Shown here: piece after piece, positions 60,003 through 64,000 of the stretch
How the letters are laid out: every line of letters begins with the position of its first letter
How positions within the stretch are numbered: the first letter of the stretch is position 1
DNA from: Jiangella anatolica
GTDB taxonomy: Bacteria > Actinomycetota > Actinomycetes > Jiangellales > Jiangellaceae
Reading direction: 5' to 3'
Assembly (NCBI RefSeq): GCF_003236295.1
Contig: NZ_POTW01000001.1
Coordinates: 62,001-126,000, forward strand
Length of the DNA: 64,000 nucleotides
The notes under the pieces: model-generated
Database searches by the model: none
Told to the model about the DNA's origin: nothing
The model's input: only the letters and a program-made list of their open reading frames with translations
Program-made: the position numbers and the translations under genes

Positions 60003-61000
60003 CCGAGCCGCTGTTGTCGATCGACGAGATCGTGACCGAGTTCCGCGTCGAGGGCGGCGTCGTTCGCGCCGTCAACGGCGTCAGCCTCGACGTCCGTCCG
60101 GGCGAGACCGTGGGCGTCGTCGGTGAGTCCGGGTCGGGCAAGAGCGTGACGATGATGTCGGCGCTCGGGCTGTTGCCGGGCCACGGCCGGGTGGTGGCCG
60201 GGCACGCCCGGTTCCGCGGCCGCGACCTGGTGGGGCTGGCCGAGCGGGAGCTGGAGCGGATCCGTGGCCGTGAGATCGGCCTGGTGTTCCAGGACCCGAT
60301 GACGGCATTCAACCCGGTGATGACCGTGGGCGAGCAGATCGCCGAAGGACTGCGCCGGCACCAGGCCGGGCTGTCCCGGCGGGCGGCCGGAGCGCGGGTG
60401 GTGGAGCTGCTGGCCGAGGTCGGCATCCCGGCGCCGGAGCGGCGGGCCCGGCAGTACCCGCACGAGTTCTCCGGCGGCATGCGGCAGCGGGCGATGATCG
60501 CGATGGCGATGGCGAACCGGCCGGCGTTGATCATCGCCGACGAGCCGACGACGGCGCTGGACGTCACGATCCAGGCGCAGATCCTGGACCTGCTCGGGCG
60601 GGTGCAGCAGGAGACCGAGGCCGCGCTGATCATGATCACCCACGACCTCGGCGTGATCGCGGAGATGACGGAACGGGTGGTGGTCATGTACGCCGGGCGC
60701 GTGGTGGAGACCGCGGACGTGGACACGGTGTTCCACGAGGCCCGCCATCCCTACACCCGTGGCCTGCTGCGCAGCCTGCCGCGCCTGGACCACCGGGTGG
60801 CCGAGCTGCCCGCGATCGGCGGACAGCCGCCCAACCCGCAGGCGTTGCCGCCGGGCTGCTCCTACCGGCCGCGCTGCCCGCTCAACCAGGGCCGCGACGA
60901 GTGCCTGACCAGGCCCGAGCTGAACCCGGCGGGGCGCGGCCACCGGTCGGCGTGCCATTTCCACGCCGAGCTGGCCGGGCTGACGGGAGGAGTGGAATGA
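59999..61000 (+). CDS. oligopeptide/nickel-type ABC importer, ATPase (DppD-like)
   Basis: A 333-residue ATPase. Walker A is GESGSGKSV (about residues 41-49), the Q-loop [12 protein letters not shown], the signature [19 protein letters not shown], Walker [15 protein letters not shown] and the His switch ITHDLGVIA. The C-terminal DppD/OppD region has [17 protein letters not shown], whose Cys residues match the cluster-binding motif of this group. It works with the DppF-like ATPase, whose ATG overlaps its stop. Confidence 0.9.
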   Translation: MTEPLLSIDEIVTEFRVEGGVVRAVNGVSLDVRPGETVGVVGESGSGKSVTMMSALGLLPGHGRVVAGHARFRGRDLVGLAERELERIRGREIGLVFQDPMTAFNPVMTVGEQIAEGLRRHQAGLSRRAAGARVVELLAEVGIPAPERRARQYPHEFSGGMRQRAMIAMAMANRPALIIADEPTTALDVTIQAQILDLLGRVQQETEAALIMITHDLGVIAEMTERVVVMYAGRVVETADVDTVFHEARHPYTRGLLRSLPRLDHRVAELPAIGGQPPNPQALPPGCSYRPRCPLNQGRDECLTRPELNPAGRGHRSACHFHAELAGLTGGVE

Positions 61001-62010
61001 GCGCCGAGCTGCTGCGGGTCGAAGGACTGGTGAAGCACTTCCCGATCCGCGGCGGGGTGCTGCAGCGCCGGCGCGGCACGGTGCACGCCGTCGAGGGAGT
61101 CTCGTTCACCGTCGCCGCGGGCGAGACGCTGGCGCTGGTCGGCGAGTCCGGGTGCGGGAAGTCCACCGTAGGGCGCACGATCATGCGCTTCCACGAACCC
61201 ACCGGCGGCACCGTCACGTTCGACGGCACCGACCTCTCCACCCTGTCGACCGCGCAACTGCGCCAGAAGCGGCGCGAGCTGCAGTTCGTGTTCCAGGACC
61301 CGTACGCCTCGCTGCCGGCGCGGATGCCGGCCGGCGACATCGTCGCCGAGCCCCTGCACATCCACGGCGTGGGCGACCGGGCCGGTCGCCGCGCACGTGT
61401 CCGCGAGCTGTTCGACCTGGTCGGACTGCCGGCCCAGGCCGTGTCGCGCTACCCGCACGAGTTCTCCGGCGGGCAGCGCCAGCGCATCGGGATCGCCCGG
61501 GCCCTCGCCCTTGAGCCGCGGCTGCTGATCCTCGACGAACCGGTGTCCGCGCTGGACGTGTCCATCCAGGCGCAGGTGGTCAACCTGCTCGCCCGGCTGC
61601 AACGCGAGCTCGGGCTGGCCTACCTGTTCATCGCGCACGACCTCGCCGTCGTGCGCCACCTCGCCCACCAGGTCGCGGTGATGTACCTCGGGCACATCGT
61701 CGAGTACGGCGACGCCGACACGGTGTTCACCCGGCCGGCCCACCCCTACACGCAGGCACTGCTGTCCGCGGTGCCGGTGCCCGACCCGCGGTTGCGCGAC
61801 CCGGCTCGGCGGCGGCTGTTGCAGGGCGACCTGCCGAACCCGGCCGACCCGCCGTCCGGCTGCCCGTTCCGCACCCGGTGCTGGCGGGCGGACGACCGGT
61901 GCGCGGCCGAGCGCCCGGCGCTGCGGGTCCGGACCCCGTCAGGCGCCGACACGGCCTGCCACTATGCGGAGGAGGACGCGAGGAACGAGGGAGCCCGGCT
62001 CAGCGGGTGA
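60997..62010 (+). CDS. oligopeptide/nickel-type ABC importer, ATPase (DppF-like)
   Basis: A 337-residue ATPase completing the importer. [20 protein letters not shown] is the usual DppF N-terminus. Walker A is GESGCGKST, the signature [19 protein letters not shown] and Walker [15 protein letters not shown]. The C-terminal [15 protein letters not shown] again carries four Cys. ATG 60997 is chosen on the ATGA overlap. The last 11 bases overlap the convergent flavoprotein gene, which marks the end of the GntR-controlled block. Confidence 0.9.
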   Translation: MSAELLRVEGLVKHFPIRGGVLQRRRGTVHAVEGVSFTVAAGETLALVGESGCGKSTVGRTIMRFHEPTGGTVTFDGTDLSTLSTAQLRQKRRELQFVFQDPYASLPARMPAGDIVAEPLHIHGVGDRAGRRARVRELFDLVGLPAQAVSRYPHEFSGGQRQRIGIARALALEPRLLILDEPVSALDVSIQAQVVNLLARLQRELGLAYLFIAHDLAVVRHLAHQVAVMYLGHIVEYGDADTVFTRPAHPYTQALLSAVPVPDPRLRDPARRRLLQGDLPNPADPPSGCPFRTRCWRADDRCAAERPALRVRTPSGADTACHYAEEDARNEGARLSG

Positions 62011-63130
62011 CGAGGGCGCGGGTCAGCCCGGTGAGGACCCGCCGGTTCAGCCGCCCGTGGCCGAGGCCGAGCTCGACGAGGTCGTCGAAGACCCCCTCGT
62101 CCCGGTCCGCGGCGACGATGCCGGCGGTCAGCACCGCGGGCAGCGCGGAGAGGCGGGCCGCGGCGGCGGTGTGGCGCAGGTGCCGGCCGAGGAAGGCGCG
62201 CACGGCTCTCCGATGCCGCGCGCCCGCGGTGCCGGGACGCCCGGCCGTGACGGCGGCCGCGGCCGCGCGCCCGGCCAGCGCGCCCGTCGACACGGCGTAG
62301 TGGAGGCCCTCGCCGGTCATCGGGTTGACCAGGCCGGCCGCGTCGCCGGCCAGCAGTAGCCGGCCGTCGGGCTGGGACCAGCGCCACGACGACAGCGGCA
62401 GGTGGTGGCCGCGCCAGTCGTCGCCATCGGCGGCACCGGGCAGCAGCTCGTCCAGCCGCCGCAGCAGCTCCGACCGGGACAGCCCGTCGGCGCCGAACAC
62501 GCCGTAGCCGACGTTGGCCAGCCCGTCCCCGCGGTCGAAGCACCAGGCGTAGGCCTGCGTGCGCGCCGGGTCGAACGCGATGACCTGCCGGCCCGACCAG
62601 CGGGGCGGCGTCGCGACGTAGCCGCGCAGCGCGATGGCCCGGCGGCGGACGGCGGGCAGCCCGGCGGCGCGGCGGACGCCGGAGTAGGCGCCGTCCGCCC
62701 CGACGACCACCAGCCCAGTGACCTCGTCGTCGACGACCACGCGGCCGGGGAGCGGCCGGACGGTGCGCACCCGGCGCCGTTCGAACCGAGCCCCGGCGGC
62801 GACGGCGGCCGCCTGCAGCCGGTGGTCGAGGACGGTCCGCGGCACCACGTGGACCGGCCGCCGCATCGGGCGCGAGACCCGGCGGTCGCCGTGGGTCAGT
62901 TCCAGCCGCCGCACCGGCGCCCAGTCGTCCAGCAGGCCGGGCAGGCCGAGCGCGGCCAGCACGTCCGTCACGTCCGGCGCGACGCCGTCGCCACACGCCT
63001 TGTCGCGCGGGAAGTCGGCCCGGTCGAGCAGCAGCACGCGCAGGCCCGGCGCCGCCGTCAGCGCGCCGAGCGCCGCCGCTGCTCCGGCCGGGCCGGCGCC
63101 CACCACCACGAGGTCCCAGGGGTCGTCCAT
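62000..63130 (-). CDS. geranylgeranyl-reductase-like FAD-dependent oxidoreductase
   Basis: A 376-residue flavoprotein. The FAD motif [16 protein letters not shown] begins at residue 9. [13 protein letters not shown] (about 40-52) is the PxxKxCG signature of the geranylgeranyl reductase family. The second FAD motif is [19 protein letters not shown]. Members saturate double bonds of isoprenoid chains, for example on menaquinone or lipid headgroups. The next gene upstream on the same strand is a UbiA prenyltransferase 9 bases away. The pair would attach and then reduce a prenyl chain. The product is unknown. Confidence 0.87.
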   Translation of the reverse strand: MDDPWDLVVVGAGPAGAAAALGALTAAPGLRVLLLDRADFPRDKACGDGVAPDVTDVLAALGLPGLLDDWAPVRRLELTHGDRRVSRPMRRPVHVVPRTVLDHRLQAAAVAAGARFERRRVRTVRPLPGRVVVDDEVTGLVVVGADGAYSGVRRAAGLPAVRRRAIALRGYVATPPRWSGRQVIAFDPARTQAYAWCFDRGDGLANVGYGVFGADGLSRSELLRRLDELLPGAADGDDWRGHHLPLSSWRWSQPDGRLLLAGDAAGLVNPMTGEGLHYAVSTGALAGRAAAAAVTAGRPGTAGARHRRAVRAFLGRHLRHTAAAARLSALPAVLTAGIVAADRDEGVFDDLVELGLGHGRLNRRVLTGLTRALVTR

Positions 63131-63139
63131 GTCAACCCA

Positions 63140-63952
63140 CTACCCTCCGCCGCGCAGCACCAGCAGCACGACGTCGGCGAGCGCGATCGCCATGGCGGCG
63201 CGGAACGGCGTCGCGCCGCGGCCGCGCAGCGCCGCCACCACGAGCACGCCGACGACGGCCAGCCCGGCCCACGCCCACCCCGGCGGCCGGCCCGGACCCA
63301 GCACCACCAGCACCGACGCGGCCGCCAGGACCACGACCGCCGTCACCCGGGCGCGCACGGGCCCGAGCCGGTGCGGCAGCCCGCGCACGCCGGTCGCGGC
63401 GTCGTCGTCGAGGTCGGGCAGCACGTTGACCAGATGGGCGCCGACGCCGAGCAGGGCGCCGGCGGCGATCATCCAGGCCGGCGGCCACTCCGGCGGGTCC
63501 AGCGCCAGGCTCACCACCGCCGGCAGCAGCCCGAACGCGATCGCGTAGGGCAGCCACGACAACGCCGTCCGCTTGAGGACCAGGTTGTAGGCGACCCCGC
63601 AGCCGACGAGGAACAGGTGCACGAGGCCGGCCGCTGCGCCCAGCGCCAGCGACAGGACCACGCAGAGCACGGCCGCGACGGCGAGCGCGACCCGCACGGT
63701 CCGGGCCGTCACCCGGCCGGTGGCCAGCGGCTTGTCCGCGCGGCCGACGAGGCGGTCGCGGCCGGCGTCGATCAGGTCGTTGGACCAGCCGACGGTGAGC
63801 TGGCCGGTGAACACGGCCGCCATCACCAGGGCGAGCGTCGCGGGGGAGTGGCCCAGCCGCAGCGCCAGCAGCCCGCTCAGCGCTGTCACCGCCGCCGTCG
63901 GCTCCGGGTGGCAGGCGCGGACCAGACCGCCCGCCGCCACATTCACCGTCAC
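63140..63952 (-). CDS. UbiA-family prenyltransferase
   Basis: A 270-residue polytopic membrane protein with about eight helices. The first Asp-rich motif is NDLIDAGRD (residues 58-66, pattern NDxxDxxxD) and the second NVLPDLDDDAATG (about 175-187). These bind the diphosphate of a prenyl donor through magnesium. The N-terminus (ACHPEPTAAVTALSGLLALR) resembles actinomycete UbiA proteins from type III polyketide or prenylated-lipid loci. That memory is not firm enough to assign a product. GTG 63952 is the start; the geranylgeranyl-reductase-like gene follows on the same transcript. Confidence 0.87.
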   Translation of the reverse strand: MTVNVAAGGLVRACHPEPTAAVTALSGLLALRLGHSPATLALVMAAVFTGQLTVGWSNDLIDAGRDRLVGRADKPLATGRVTARTVRVALAVAAVLCVVLSLALGAAAGLVHLFLVGCGVAYNLVLKRTALSWLPYAIAFGLLPAVVSLALDPPEWPPAWMIAAGALLGVGAHLVNVLPDLDDDAATGVRGLPHRLGPVRARVTAVVVLAAASVLVVLGPGRPPGWAWAGLAVVGVLVVAALRGRGATPFRAAMAIALADVVLLVLRGGG

Positions 63953-63973
63953 CGTTCGGAGTTTAGGGGCGCG

Positions 63974-63994
63974 GAATTCGTGTAATACGAGTTC
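63974..63994. promoter_or_regulatory. divergent promoter/operator at the right edge
   Basis: GAATTCGT (63974-63981) and ACGAGTTC (63987-63994) form an inverted repeat with one mismatch and a 5-base spacer. On the plus strand TAATAC (63983-63988) is followed 6 bases later by an ATG at 63995. This suggests a leaderless gene that begins at the very end of the window, divergent from the UbiA gene. Confidence 0.45.
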
Positions 63995-64000
63995 ATGACG

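Noticed and set aside
62402-63985. A 527-codon plus-strand frame over the flavoprotein and UbiA genes.
   Set aside because: His/Gln/Arg-rich nonsense composition opposite two genes with intact motifs.
1-64000. Search for tRNA, rRNA, riboswitch, CRISPR, phage att sites or transposase genes.
   Set aside because: No cloverleaf with a CCA-type end, no spaced identical repeats, no transposase motifs and no target-site duplications were seen; gaps between genes are short and explained by promoters or hairpins.

Overview
The window is 64 kb of very GC-rich DNA. Genes are tightly packed, with many four-base ATGA/GTGA start-stop overlaps, frequent GTG starts, some leaderless-type promoters and Tat-like export signals. 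This points to a free-living, soil- or plant-associated actinomycete; I cannot name the genus. There are no rRNA or tRNA genes, insertion sequences, phage genes or CRISPR arrays that I can see, and no gene-free stretch longer than about 260 bases. The content is dominated by uptake and breakdown of plant sugars, arranged as separate regulons.

Layout. 1-4612: a three-gene glycosidase operon (GH32-like, serine hydrolase, GH116). 4594-11086: a regulator and oxidoreductase region in which a medium-chain plus a short-chain dehydrogenase-like gene pair occurs twice, around XRE and TetR regulators, next to an ArsR-SRPBCC fusion and a RibD-C-type reductase. 11214-17658: two exported GH78 alpha-L-rhamnosidases. 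17758-22325: a LacI regulator, an orphan GerE-type helix-turn-helix protein and a family-1 sugar ABC importer. 22322-25041: an esterase, a TetR regulator and a GH1 beta-glucosidase, followed by what looks like the scar of a lost LacI gene. 25299-29989: a rhamnose-type ABC importer.

30003-44542 is the most interesting part. Three exported proteins on the minus strand (an esterase and two Sde182/DUF1593 nucleoside-hydrolase-like proteins) are divergent from a long plus-strand operon: FGGY kinase, DUF2291 protein, ABC ATPase, permease, binding protein, TIM-barrel isomerase, two-subunit transketolase, then a SorC-type regulator. Isomerase, FGGY kinase and split transketolase match the known D-apiose route (apiose to apulose to apulose-4-phosphate to transketolase). 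Both divergent promoters carry a nearly identical 16-bp element, and a related one precedes the SorC gene. I therefore infer one SorC regulon, and propose that the secreted nucleoside-hydrolase-like proteins release the furanose sugar that the operon imports.

44544-46679: a second RibD-C-type reductase with a divergent HxlR regulator, and an exported phosphodiester-glycosidase-like protein. 46873-62010: a GntR regulon marked by one palindrome at three places. It holds a class III aminotransferase and an SDR (divergent), a glucarate-dehydratase-like enolase, an M81 peptidase-like protein, an exported sialidase-like protein, two DHDPS/NAL-family aldolases and a complete oligopeptide/nickel-type ABC importer. 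62000-63952: a geranylgeranyl-reductase-like flavoprotein and a UbiA prenyltransferase, probably part of a separate isoprenoid locus that continues past the edge.

Taken together, rhamnosidases, a rhamnose importer, an apiose pathway, a sialidase-like enzyme with 2-keto-3-deoxy-acid aldolases, and esterases fit use of the pectin rhamnogalacturonan II or of plant glycosides. This is inference from gene content; no substrate is shown by sequence alone.
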